This document shows positions 1 through 12,168 of a stretch of DNA of 64,000 nucleotides, in pieces. Made by a program: the position numbers and the translations under genes. The notes beneath the pieces are model-generated. The model ran no database searches. It saw only the letters and a list, made by a program, of their open reading frames with translations, and was not told where the DNA came from. Origin of the DNA: Tetrahymena thermophila SB210 (taxonomy: Eukaryota; Ciliophora; Oligohymenophorea; Hymenostomatida; Tetrahymenidae); the NCBI RefSeq assembly GCF_000189635.1, contig NW_002476370.1, positions 62,001 to 126,000 of the forward strand, written 5' to 3'. How positions within the stretch are numbered: position 1 is the first letter of the stretch; every line of letters starts with the position of its first letter.

Positions 1-3000
1 TAGAGATTAGTACACTTTCCTAAAACTGAAAATAAGTCTAATGCACCTTTATCATCAATTTAATTTATTCTTTTTAAATTTATTGATTTAAATTAATTTT
101 TATATTCAAAAATATAAAAATCATAAACAAATAAACTGTTTTTACTAAAGTTCAAGTTTCAATATTAAGATTTTAGTCTACTTTTCTAAACATAAACTTA
201 AGTCTGATGCACCTTATGAACCAATATTATTTTAACTTTTATATGTTGAAGAGTAAATATATAGTTAATTTGATAGTTTGAATGAAAAAATGAAGATAAA
301 ATATGAATTAATAAAAAATAAAAAATTTATTAACAATAAAATAAACTGTTTTTACCTTAGAGAAAGTGTCAAATTTTAGATATTAGTGCACTTTCCTAAA
401 TCAGAAAATAAGCCCTATGCGCCAAATACACCAATTTTATTTCCACTTTTTAAATATTGAAGAAAAAAAATATAGTTAATTAGTTAATTAGAACTAAAAA
501 TGAAAAAAAAATAATAATTTAATTAATAATTAAAATAAATATGAGCTAAATTAGCAAAAAAATAAATAAATATAAAAAAGACAGTTAAATAAAATAAAGA
601 AAATAAATTAAATAAAAAGCTAATAAATAAATTAAAAGAGTTAATTAGTGTTTTAAATTATTTTTAATATTCAAAAATCTCACTATCCAAAACAAATAAG
701 CTGTTTTTACCTTAAATCAAGTACCAATTTTTAGATTTTAGTGCACTTTCCTAAACCAGAACCTAAATCACAAGCCCCATTTGCACAAATATAATTTTCA
801 CTTTTAAGTATTGAAGAAAAATTATGCAATTAATTAGTTTGTTAGAAGGAAAAAATGAAGAAAACATATTAAATAAAAAGAAATTAATTTATAAATAATA
901 AAAGCAAAAATGAGTTAAATTAACAAGTAATGAAATAAATAAATGTATAAAAAAACACACAAGCAGAATTAATAATGAAAAATAAATCAAATAAAAAGAA
1001 AATAAATAAATTAAAAGAGTTAATTAGTAATATTATTTTAAATGAATTTATATATTCAAAAATATCGCATTCCAAAACAAATAAACTGTTTTTACCTTAG
1101 ATAAAGTGCCAAATTTGAGAGATTAGTACACAATCCTAAACCAGAACCTAAGCCTGATGCACCTTGATCCAAAATTTGGCTCTTTCTTTTTAAATATTGA
1201 AGAAAAAAATAAAATTTTAGTTAGTAAGAAGGAAAAAATGATGAAAAAATAAATAAATAAATAATAAAAGCAAAAGTTGAAAATTAAAAAATGAGTTAAT
1301 TTATAAAACAAATAAAATAATAAATAATAAATCAAATAAAAAGCTAATAAAATATATAAGAAAATAGGTCTATTATGCTAATCCAAACAATCCTTATCTT
1401 TCTTATATGTTGATATTATATATTAATAGTATTTAGCTAATATGAGAACTGTTTGGAATGGCATCATGAGTCTATTTTCTTATATATAATAATTAATTAA
1501 TTAAATGAATTAATAATTATATTTTTTAAATTAATTTTTAAATTCAAAAATATCCCAATCAAAATAAATAAACTGTTTCTACGTTATATCAAGTACAAAA
1601 CTTGAGATTTTAGTACACTTTTTTAAACTAAAACCAAACTCTTATACTGCAATTGAACCAATTTTAATTCCACTTATTACAAATTTAGAAGAACTAATAT
1701 ATAGTATTAGTTAGTTAGAAGGAAAAAATAAAGAAATTATATGAAGTAAGAAGAAATTAATTAATTAATAATAAAAGTAAAAGTTGAAAATGAAAAAATG
1801 AGTTAAATTAACTAAAAAAAAAAAGCCACTAGCAAAATAAGAAAAAAAGAAAAATAAATCAAATAAAAAGCTAATAAATAAATAAAAAAAATTAGTTTGT
1901 TTTTATGTTTTAAATTCATTTTATATTCAAAAATATCAAAATCTAAAACAAATAAAAAGTTTTTACTAAAGATTAAGTGTCAAATCTGAGAGATTAGTGC
2001 ACTGTCCTAAACCAGAATATAAGCCAGATAGATCATTTGCATCAATTTAACTTTCACTTTTTAAATATTGAAGAATTAATAAAGAGTAAATAAGATATTT
2101 AGAAGGAAAAAATAAAGAGAAAATTGGCAAATAATAAGAAATGAATAAACGAATGAATGAATGAATGAATGAATGAATGAATGAATGAATGAATGAATGA
2201 ATGAATGAAAGAATTAATTAATAAGTAATAAAAGCAAAAGTTGAAAATGAAAAAATGAGATAAATTAACAATCAAACAAAAAACAAATTTAAAAAAGCAT
2301 AAGCAGAAAAAAAGAAAGAGAAATAAATTAAATAAATAAAAAGCTAATAAATAAATTAAAGAGTTAATTATTATGTTTTAAATTAATTTTTATATTCAAA
2401 AATATCAAAATCCAAAACAAAAAACAGTTTTTACTAAAGAAAAATTTTCAAATTTGACAGATTAGTGCACTTTCCTAAACTAGAACCTAAGAAAGATAGA
2501 CCATTTTCATTAATTGTAATTCCACTTTTAAATATTGAAGAAAAAAAAGAGTAAATTAGATAGTTAGAAGGAAAAAATGAAGTAAAATCATTGAATAATA
2601 AGTAATTAATTATTAATAAAAGCAAAAGTTAAAAATGAAAAAATGGTTAAACTAACAAAAAAATAAAGAAATAAATAAAAAAACATTAGAAGAATTAAAA
2701 TAACAAAATAAATCAAATCAAAAGCAAATTGTTAAATAAAAAGAGTTCGTAATATTGTTTTCAATTTATTTTTATTTTAAAAATATCACAATCAAAAACA
2801 AATAAACAATTTTTACTTTAGAGAAAGTGACAAATTTGAGAAATTATTGTTGTTTTCTAAACAAAGACCTAAGTCTTTTAAGTCTTATGAACCAATATTA
2901 CTTTAACTTTTTAAATATTGAACAAAAATATATTGTTAATTAGTTAGAAGGAAAAAATAAAGAAAAAATATGAAATAAAAAGAAATGAATTAATTAATAA

Positions 3001-6000
3001 TAATAATAAAAGTTTGCAATGAGATAATAAGTTATTGTTTTAAACTCATTTTTATATTTAAAAATATTATAATCCTAAAAAAATAAACTGTTTTTACCTT
3101 AGATTTAGTGTCAAATTTAAGATTTTATCAAACTTTCCTAAAGAAAGACCTAAGTTTTTTACATCTTTTGAATTAATTTTACTTCCTCTTTTTAAATATT
3201 AAAGAAATAAAAAAATATTTATTAGTTTAAAGGAAAAATTGAAGAAAATAAATGAAAAAATAAGAAATTAATTAATAATAAAATAAAAGTTGAAAATTAC
3301 AAAATGAGTTAAATTTAAATTTAAGCAAAGAAATAAATAAATAAAAACTGAACAGAATAAAAATGAATAAAATAAAAAGCTAAGAGATAAATTAAATGAG
3401 TTAATTGTATTGTTTTAAATTCATTTTAATTCTAAAAACCACAATCCTAAAAAAATAAACTGTTTTTACATGAGAAGAAGTATAAAATTTGAGAGCTTAG
3501 TGCACTTTTCTAAACCAGAGCATAAGTCTTCATTAATTTTGACCATTTAATTTTGACTATTTCAATATTATAGAAAAAATTTATAGTAAATTTGTTAATT
3601 AGAAGGAAAAATTAATTAACAATAAAGACAAAAAAAGTTGAAAATTAAAAAATCATTTAAATTAACAGCTAATAAACAAAAAAAAAATTATGCAAAGTAT
3701 AAAAAAAGAAAAATAAATCAATAAAAAGATAATGAATAAATTAAAATAATTACCTTAGATCAAGTTTCAGATTTAAGAGATTAGAGCAATTTCCTAAACC
3801 AGAACATAAGCCTGATGGGATTTCTAAATTCATTTGATTTTCACTAATTAATTATTGAAGTTAGATAGTTAGAAGGAAATAATGGAGAAAAGATATTAAA
3901 TAATATGAAATGGTATAATTAATTAATAATAAATGCAAGACTTAAAAGTTAAAATATGAGTTAATTTAAATTAAAAAAGAAATAAAAAATAAATTTAAAA
4001 AACACAATTTGAATTAAATAAAGAAAATAAATAAAATAAAAAGCTAAGAGACAAATTAAATGAGTTAGTTGTATTATTTTAAATTGATTTTAATATACTA
4101 AATATCACAATCTTAAACAAATAAACTGTTTTTACGTTAGAAGAAGTGTAAAATTTGAGAGCTTAGTGCACTTTCCTATACCAGAATAAAAGCCTGCATA
4201 AATTTAGGCAATTTTATTTTTACTATTAAAAAAAATCAGTTAAATTAACAGATAAAGAAAGAAATAAAAAAAACTCTACAGAAAATAAGAAAAGAAAAAT
4301 AAATCAAATAAAAAGATAATTAATAAATTAAAAAAGAGTGAGTTAGTTATATTTTTTTAAATTTATTTTTATATTCAAAAATATCACAATCTAAAACAAA
4401 TAAACTATTTTTACCTTAGATTAAGTGTCAAATTTGAGAGATTCTTGCAATTTCCTAAATCAGTACCTAAGCTTGCTAGTGTATTTGAATAAATTTCATT
4501 TTACCTAATTAATTATTGAAGAAAAAAAATATATTATTAATTAGTTAGTTAGAAGGAAATAATGGTGAAAAAATATTAATAAATATTATTTAATATGAAA
4601 TGGCATAATTAATTAATAATAAATGCAAGAGTTAAAAATAAAAAAATAACTTAAATTAACAAACAATCAAAAAAATAATTTTTAAAAAACACAAGCTGAA
4701 TTAAATAAAGAAAATATATAAAATAAAAAGCTAACAGATAAATTAAAAGAGCTAGCTAGTTATATTACTTTAAATTCATTTTTATATTCAAAAAAATCAC
4801 AATCCAAAACAAATAAACTGTTTTTACCTTAGATTAATTGCCAAATTTGAGAGATTAGCGCAATTTCCTAAACCAGAACATAAGCCTTAGTTTAGGCCTA
4901 GGAGCATTTTACCAATTTAATTTTCACTAATGAATTATTAAAGAAAAATTATATAGTTAATTAGTTAGTTAGAAGGAAACAATAGAGAAAAAATATTAAA
5001 TAATAGTAAATGATAAAATTAATTAATAATTCATGTAAAAGTTAAAAATTAAAAAATTAGTTAAATTTACAAACAAATAAATAAATAATTTAAAAAAAAA
5101 AACAAGCTAAATTAAATAAATAAAATAAAAATCTTACAGATACATTAAAAGAGTTAGATATTTTGTTTAAATTTATTTTTTATTAAAAAATATAACAATC
5201 CAAAATAAATAAACTTTTTTACCTTAGATCAAGTACCAAATTTGAGAGCTTAGTGGACTTTCCTAAACCAGAGCATAAGCTTGATACTGAATTATAACAA
5301 ATTTTATTCTAACTTTTTCAATAAAAATGAATTTGTTAATTAGAGGAAAAAATAAGAAAAAATATAAAATAATAAGAAGTTAATTAATTAATAATAAAAG
5401 TAAAAGTTGAAAATTAAAAAATTAGTTAAAAAAAACAAATAAGAAAATTAAATGTAGAATAATTCAAATAAAAGCTAATAAATACCGTAATACCTCAATC
5501 CTCTGTCCTCTTTTTCTTGACAGTGACGACAGACGAGAAATGAATTTTTTTTCCAGTTTTAGGGTTTCCTCGTCAGTTTTGCTCGTCATAAAAATTGAGG
5601 TATTACGGTATTTGTAAAATTAATTACAATATTTTAAATTAATTTGTATAAGCAAATATATCACAATTCAAAGCTAATAAACTGTTTTTACCTTAGATCA
5701 AGTGTCAAATTTTAGAGATTTTTGCAATTTCCTAAATTAAAACCTATGTTATATGCACCTTAGAAATCAATTTTATTTTGACTTTTTTAAAAAAAATATA
5801 AAGTAAATTAGTTAATTAGAATGAAAAAACAAAGAATAATATGAAATAATAAGAAATTAATAATTCATAAATCATAAAAGAAAAGTTGAAAATGAAAAAA
5901 TGAGTTAAATTAACAAACAAAGAAATAAATATAAAAAAACAAAATTATAATAAAAAAAGTAAAATAAAAAAAAGCTAATAAACAAACTAAAAGAATTATT

Positions 6001-6857
6001 TGTGTTGTTAATTTTATTTTTATATCAAAAATATCATAATTCAAAACAAATAAACTGTTTTTACTTTAGATTAAATATCAAAATTGAGAGATTATTGCAC
6101 TTTCCTAAACTAAAAACTAAGTTTGATACACCTACTGTCCCAATTTAATTAACACTTTTTAAATATTGATGAAAAAAAAATAAATAGTTAATTAGTTAGA
6201 AGGAAAAAATGAAGAAAAAATAAGAAATTAATTAATAAATAATAAAAGTAAAAGTTAAAAATGAAAAAATGAGTTAAATTAACAAGCAAACAAAAAAATT
6301 ATTTTTAAAAAAACACAAGCAAAATAAAAAAGAAAAATAAATCAAATAAAAATCTAATAAATAAATTTAAAAAATTAATTATATTGTTTTAAATTCATTT
6401 TAATATTGATAAATATCACAGTTCAAAACAAATAAACTGTTTTTACCTTAGATCAAGTGTCAACTTTGAGAGATTATTGCAATTTTGTAAAACAAAACCT
6501 ATCTTTGATGCCTCTTCAAAACCAACAATTCTTTTAAATATTGAAGAAAAAATATATTGTTATGTTAATTAGAAGGAGAAAATGAAGAAAAAATATGAAA
6601 TAATAAGAATTGAATTAATTAGTAAATAATAAAAGCAAGCATTGAAAATTAAAAATTAATTTAAGTTAATAAACTAACAAACAAAGAAGAAAAAAATCAG
6701 AAGCTGAATAAAAAAAGATTTATAATCAAAGCTAATAAATAAATAAATTAAAATAATTATGCTGTTATAAATTCATTTTTATATTCAAAAAAATCGCAAT
6801 CCAAAACAAATAAACAGTTTTTACCTATTAGTTACATATTAACCCTAAATGTACTAT
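1..6857 (-). CDS. Multi-exon leucine-rich-repeat protein, one exon per repeat (partial, runs off left edge)
   Basis: Twenty exons are readable on the minus strand: 6825-6857 (short), 6447-6530, 6065-6154, 5692-5781, 5223-5312, 4828-4926, 4415-4504, 4136-4222, 3754-3843, 3470-3556, 3098-3187, 2817-2906, 2435-2524, 1967-2056, 1583-1672, 1096-1185, 711-800, 356-445, 146-235 and 69-1 (cut by the window). Each full exon is 84, 87, 90 or 99 bases, always a multiple of three, bounded by GT (mostly GTAAAA) and AG, with every intron after the second base of a codon. Each encodes one leucine-rich repeat ending like LGKCTNLSNLTLDL, preceded by a Gly-Ala motif. About 573 residues are visible, with no TGA. 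The fold resembles ribonuclease-inhibitor-type LRRs, so a protein-binding role is inferred. No signal peptide or kinase domain is seen; the true 5' end is not identified above 6857 and the 3' end lies outside. Confidence 0.8.
1352..1487. mobile_element. Imperfect inverted-repeat (MITE-like) element inside an LRR intron
   Basis: The left end ATATATAAGAAAATAGGTCT is matched by the reverse complement of the right end (AGTCTATTTTCTTATATAT), with one mismatch. A second inner pair continues the palindrome (ATCCAAACAATCCT against ACTGTTTGGAAT). It is about 136 bp long, has no coding capacity and is absent from the sister introns. It lies between LRR exons 1096-1185 and 1583-1672, lengthening that intron. 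A foldback structure is also possible; no clear target-site duplication is visible in this AT-rich context. Confidence 0.5.
2151..2208. repeat. (GAAT)n microsatellite
   Basis: About 14 uninterrupted copies of the tetranucleotide GAAT, in the intron between LRR exons 1967-2056 and 2435-2524. Confidence 0.95.
5480..5613. mobile_element. MITE-like element with perfect 20-bp terminal inverted repeats
   Basis: The 20 bases at 5480-5499 (AAATACCGTAATACCTCAAT) are the exact reverse complement of 5594-5613. The element is 134 bp, non-coding and clearly more GC-rich than its surroundings. The interior carries a looser inverted pair of GACGAG/CTCGTC words. It sits in the LRR intron between exons 5223-5312 and 5692-5781 and is missing from the homologous introns, so it is a secondary insertion. 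No transposase is present; it would have to move with a partner encoded elsewhere. Target-site duplication is unclear. Confidence 0.75.
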
Positions 6858-7778
6858 CTTTTAAATTATTTAAAAAAATATATTAAGTTAATCAATTGGT
6901 AAGAAGGAAAAAAATGAAGAAAAAATAATTAATAGTCAAAATATAAATTGAATGAAATCTAATTAAAAAATATTTGTATAAATAAAGCGAATGAATATTC
7001 ATGATAATTTCAATTAGAAAAAATCAATTGTAATCACATGAAAATTTAATATAAAAAAGATTTATAATAATAATTAATCAAATATACTCTTATTTTATAT
7101 TAATATTGAGAACATGAGACTATTCATGTGAAGCGCTTAAAAACTTATTTTATTAAAAAATAAATTTAAATAATATTAATAAAAAAATAAATATTTACTT
7201 CTTCTAAATTTAAAAAATTTGTTTACTCTTTTCTCATTTATTTTTTTTTTCAAAAAATTTAATAGTAATTTATGGAAATTTAATTAATTATAATTATATT
7301 AATAAATTTATTTGTTTTTATATAAAATAAATTTAGATTAAAAACCAATAAATTTAGATAAAAAAACAAATAAATTTTAATAATTAATAATTTTGGAAAA
7401 TCTATCAAATTTTTAAATAAATATTTTGATGTCATTTTACTATTTTTCATTTAATATATAATAAAATGAATTTTTGATATATCCATAATCTTTAATTTAA
7501 TTATGTTAATTTCTAATATTATTTAAATCCTTGCTAATAAATAACATGATTATTTTTAGTATTGCAAAGTGCTATAATATATCTATAAATTCTAGGAAAC
7601 TTTAGCATTTAAAATTATAAATCCAATTATTTCTTTGGATTTTTTGATAGAGCAATTTATATTTAAAAATTCTTTCTGATCAAATATTTTTATATAGATA
7701 AAATATGATATAAATATCTTTTTCATATTTAAATAATTAAGAGATATATATTTGAATTAGTTAAGTAAAATTAAAGTA
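6858..7778. other. Divergent intergenic region
   Basis: AT-rich spacer between the leftward LRR gene and the rightward M16 peptidase gene, so it should hold both promoters. A short frame on the minus strand with an ATG near 7220, followed by a GTAAAT donor, could be a first LRR exon, but I cannot connect it to the array. No other feature seen. Confidence 0.4.
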
Positions 7779-10700
7779 ATGTAGAAAAGAAATATTTCTA
7801 AAGATCCTTAAGAAATACAGGAGTAGTATTAAGAATTAGAATTATAGAGCCAAGATGAAGCAGATTAGGTTGAAAATTAGCTCTTAGTAGAAAATAAAAT
7901 ATAAGGCACTTAGTTTTTTATTTGTACTACTCCGATGAAGATCATAATTTCAATTTTAGTTGTGATCATAATTTTAGTTATAGCAATAGTAAGTATGCAG
8001 ATTGATAGTAACAAAAATGATCAATGGGTTGATGTCAAAAATTAAATTATTATCAAAGATGGAGACCAAGCTAATTATGAATTACTAACTCTCAAGAAAA
8101 ATAATTTAAAGATTTTATTAATAACTTAAAAAGATATAAAATTAAGCGGAGCATCATTAGATGTATTAGTAGGATCCTAAAATAATCCAACTGAATTTTA
8201 AGGACTGGCACATCTTTTAGAGCACATGCTTTTTATGGGAAGTGAAAAGTATCCATAAGAAGATGCGTTTAACAACCTAATATCAAAAAGCAGTAAAATA
8301 ATTAATTATAAAATAAATTAATTTTATTTAAATTGCTCAATCAAATTTGCATCAAAAAAAATATTTTGACATTTAAATAAAAACTAACAAATTAGATGCT
8401 TAATTAATATTTAAATTTTATTCAAATGCATACATTTAAATTTAAAAATTGATAAAGAATTTTAAATAAATTAAATAAAAAGGTGGTAGTAGCAATGCTT
8501 TTACTGCAGGAGGAGATACAAATTATCATTTTTAAGGGACTCATAATAATTTAATAGATATTTTAAATATTTGGAGTAGGTTTTTTATAGATCCTCTTTT
8601 GTTGGAAGATCAGCTATAGAGAGAAGTTCAAGCTGTTGACTCAGAATACTTCAACACTCTCACAAGAGAAGAATTTAGGGATTATAATTTGTTGATTAAT
8701 CTATCTGAGGATAACCACCCATTTAAATTATTTTATTGTGGAAATACAGATTCATTGTTGAATACACCTAAGTCTAAAGGCCTTTCTACTTACAATGCTT
8801 TACGCTCATTTAAAAAATAATACTATTATTCAGAAAATATGTTCCTTGTTATTAAGTCAGAGGAGAGCTAAAGACAGAATCTCAAAGACTAACTTGAAGA
8901 AATATTTTAGGATATCCCTACTAAATAAGAAAATTTATCAAATTTTACTTAGAAAGATTCAGAATTACTAAGATATTCTTACAATTCTACAAATAAACCT
9001 CCAATAACTCAGGCAATTAAGAGCGTTTCGATTGAAAGCAATAAGGTTAAAAAGCTTTAGCTTGTTTTTCTACTTGAAGATGATTAGAATTTCGAATATT
9101 TATCTTTGCAATTTGTAAGAGATTTATTTAATTATGGATTCTAAGAAACCAGTTTTTGCTTTTTTTTAGAAGACAGAAAATTAGCTACGTAGTGCAAAAT
9201 AGAGATAGAACAAGAATAAAGCAATTTAAACAAATTCTTGATATTTAAATTGAATTTACAATTTTTGGATTCAGAAAATACAATAGAAGAAATAGTAAAA
9301 GCTTACTTTTATTTTATGAACGCAGTAGCAAATTATCCTAAAAAATAAGAAACTTATTATGCAATTAAATCAATTTAAAAAAGTCTATTTGACATAATTG
9401 ATGATGAAAATTAAAGAGATGTTATGAGTGAAGTAATTTAGTATTCTAGACTCATGAACTAGAACAGGTTGTAAGACATTTTAGCAGAGAATAATCTGTA
9501 TAAAAAATATAATGAAACCCATTTTAGTAAAATAATGAGTGTATTAACAGATCCAGGCAAAATCGTGATTATCCACAAAACAAACAATTCTACCTACGTT
9601 GAAGGATAAAAAATTATAAGAGATCAGCTCAATGATTTAAACTACACCCAATCAAAAATATCATTGGAAGAATAAAATATATTTAGATAACATTAAACCC
9701 TAAATATTTCCAAAATTTACCCATTAGAGAGCTTTGGCATAATTCCTGATAAACTCTTAAAAAATACTGAGCTTGCTAATGATGATATCTAACCTAAACT
9801 AATACATGCTACTAATAAGGGAAAGATTTTTGCTCAAAAGGATATTTTTACTTTTAAGAAGCCAATTTAAACAATAGTTTTAAAATTCTAAAGTGAGATA
9901 TTTCTCAAAGACGCTTCCTCTAGAGCAGTGAATGAAATATTGGCTAATTATGTTTCTGATGAAATATAGAGAAAAACACATTTGCTTTAATTCTAAAAAC
10001 TATAAATAGAAGTTGAACCTACAAAATAGGAAGGAGGAATTCTAATAAAGATAACTTGTCTCAACTCTTAGGTGAAGGATGTCTTTTAAAAAATATTAGA
10101 AGTTCTTAATTTGAAAAGCTTGAAACTACTTAATGACTAAACCTCATTTGATGAATAAAAATAAAAACTAATGGATAAACTGAACATCTTCAAGAATTAA
10201 ATGTTATATATGTAATATATAGATCTTTTGAACTCCTATATTAAGACTGATTTGTACTCTAAGGCAGAAATTTTAGAAGTTGTTAGTGGATTACAATAAA
10301 ATTATGCAAATAAAATCATTGAATAATTCATTAAAGGATTTAATTTGGTAATTTATGTCTTCGGTGATATTGATAAAAGTTAAATAATAAATTAATTTGA
10401 TCTCCTCACAAAAAGCACTTAAATTTAAGATTAACCTTTTATATATCAAGCTGAATATTTGAATTTTAAGAATAATTCGCTAACACTTTAACTATTCTAT
10501 GAGTCTGGAGATCGTAACAATAATCTATGCTCTAATTTTTATCAGCTAGGAAAGCTTGATTTAATAGAATACTCAATACTTAAATTGATTGAAAAACCAC
10601 TAAGAACGAAGGCTTTTGATTATTTAAGAACATAATTGCAATTAGGATATGTAGTAGCTTCTAAAGTGATAAAAAATTAAGATTATTTCAGTGTTATAAT

Positions 10701-11193
10701 TCTTGTTTAGGGATCAAAACACAATCCAAATTAATACGATGAGCATATTGAAGAATTCCTTCCTAAATTTGAATAATATTTGGAATCTCTTACAAAATAA
10801 GAAATCAGTTCTATGTAACAAAGTTTGATATAAAGCTTAAGAATAGATAAATTTGATAAATTCATAGATAAAGCTGAGTATTTCTGGACATTTATCGATG
10901 ACATGACTTATGATTTTGAGTTAAACTACAAGGCAGCTAAAATTCTTAATGAGAGGGTTTTCACAAGCAAAGATTTATAGAGCTTCTTTTCAAAGTATTT
11001 TAAGAACTCAAACTCAAGATTTAGTATTCAATTATTTAGTCCATCTAGAGTTAAATAAAGCGATTTGCCTATGAAACTAAATACCTAAAATGTTTATAGT
11101 GGAGATGTTGGGAAATACATTACTTCTAGAGAAGATTTCAAAAAACTCTAACTAGATCATTTAACCTTCTAAGAATAATAAAATAATTTTTGA
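7779..11193 (+). CDS. Membrane-anchored M16 family (insulysin-type) zinc metallopeptidase
   Basis: Two exons, 7779-8292 and 8483-11193, joined across a 190-base GT...AG intron, give 1074 aa. A hydrophobic segment at about residues 53-73 after a Gln/Glu-rich N tail suggests a type II membrane protein. The inverted zinc motif HLLEH is at residues 145-149, and the third ligand Glu lies at about 226 within AVDSEY. That 81-residue spacing from the first His matches insulin-degrading enzyme (His108 to Glu189). The conserved GSSNAFTAGGDTNYHF stretch follows the intron. Later degenerate M16 domains and the length fit the 110-kDa single-chain insulysin/nardilysin class. The predicted role is cleavage of small peptides at a membrane face. 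Glutamines at TAA/TAG codons are needed throughout. The start is the first ATG before the N tail; a second in-frame ATG lies at residue 53. Confidence 0.92.
8293..8482 (+). other. Intron of the M16 peptidase gene
   Basis: GTAAAATAAT... to ...AATAAAAAG, about 190 bases and more AT-rich than the flanking exons. It falls just after the zinc motif and before the GSSNAFT motif; removing it restores the family sequence order. Confidence 0.85.
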
Positions 11194-12168
11194 ATTTAAA
11201 AAATATAAAATTTTAATCTAATTCATATTTTTGCTATTCTAAATAGTAATTAATCATCTTCAAATTAAATACTGACTTATTTTATTTTATACAAATATAT
11301 TTAAATGCACTTATTCTTATTATTTGTTTTATATTTAATGGGGTTATATCCTTTTCTTTTCTATTTAGGGGTATAAAAAAATCAAATGATTTTTGTTCTT
11401 AATATATCTAAATGTAAAATATATTTTATTAATAAAATCCCCCCATTTTATAAAATATTTATTTTATATTTTATAATTTAAAAATTTATTATAATTGATT
11501 ACTTTGTTGAATTTATTATTCTTAGAAAAGCTATTAATTGATTATCAAATTTGAGAAAAGATATTTGAAGATTAATTTTTTATAATTAATTATCAAGACC
11601 CATAAAAAAAAAATAAAATATGTATCATTTATATTGATTTTTTTTTATGTTTTTATTAAAGTCAAGCAAATGAGTTACTTCATATGGTTATAGTTGGTTC
11701 GAATCCAATATTTACTCATTGCGCTGTACTTTTTTTCATTACTTTATTAATTCTATGATTTATAAATTGTTTTAAGATTAAACATCTAAAATAAATTCTA
11801 ATTTACTCTACTAAATAATTGACATTTTATATTTAATTAAAACCACTTAAATAGTAAATGTATTCTTATACAAAAATATCTTTCTAAATGTATATTTTTT
11901 ATTGGTTTATTTTAATCTTTTTATTACTAAATAAACTAGAAATATAGATTATTTGGAGAAAAATTTGTTTTTTTTTAAATAACTTCATTCTATTAAGAAA
12001 TTCTTTTTATTAAAAGATTTAAAAATATTAATTAAACAACTTAAATACTTAATTAAAAAAAATATTATTTATATATATATAGTAGTTATTTTTTTAAATT
12101 TTCAATATAAATTTATAATAAAAGATAATTGAAATATTATATTATTTAAATCAACAAATTAGAAGAAA
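11194..12168. other. Intergenic region between convergent genes
   Basis: AT-rich 3' flanks of the M16 gene (plus) and the leucine-rich gene (minus). Its only notable content is the tRNA-like element near 11661-11736, annotated separately, and a short TA run near 12070. Confidence 0.6.
11661..11736 (+). ncRNA. Possible Pol III small RNA / armless tRNA-like element
   Basis: 11696-11706 reads GGTTCGAATCC, a perfect internal B box, within a T-arm-like hairpin (TTGG-TTCGAAT-CCAA). A run of seven T at 11730-11736 could terminate Pol III. Flanking bases AATGAGT (11669-11675) and ACTCATT (11714-11720) pair perfectly. Alternatively 11665-11671 pairs with 11710-11716 with one mismatch, as an acceptor stem. 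Only ~21 bases separate that stem from the T arm, so a normal D arm plus anticodon arm cannot fit. It may be a tRNA relic or a small Pol III transcript. Pairing and promoter are seen; expression is unknown. Confidence 0.35.

Larger units (their letters stand above)
1..6857. repeat. Degenerate ~370-bp tandem array (exon plus intron units)
   Basis: About 19 units of roughly 300-490 bp follow each other. Each contains a better conserved ~90-bp core (the LRR exon) followed in plus orientation by AT-rich sequence with recurring words such as TTAAATATTGAAG, TTAGTTAGAAGGAAAAA and AATAAACTGTTTTTACC. The last is the donor side of each intron on the minus strand. Introns are homologous to each other as well as exons, so whole exon+intron units were duplicated. 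The unit containing exon 3754-3843 has a shortened intron. Confidence 0.85.

Noticed and set aside
1..6857. Non-coding satellite DNA
   Set aside because: The first impression of a tandem AT-rich repeat does not hold. The conserved cores are frame-preserving LRR exons with splice sites on the minus strand.
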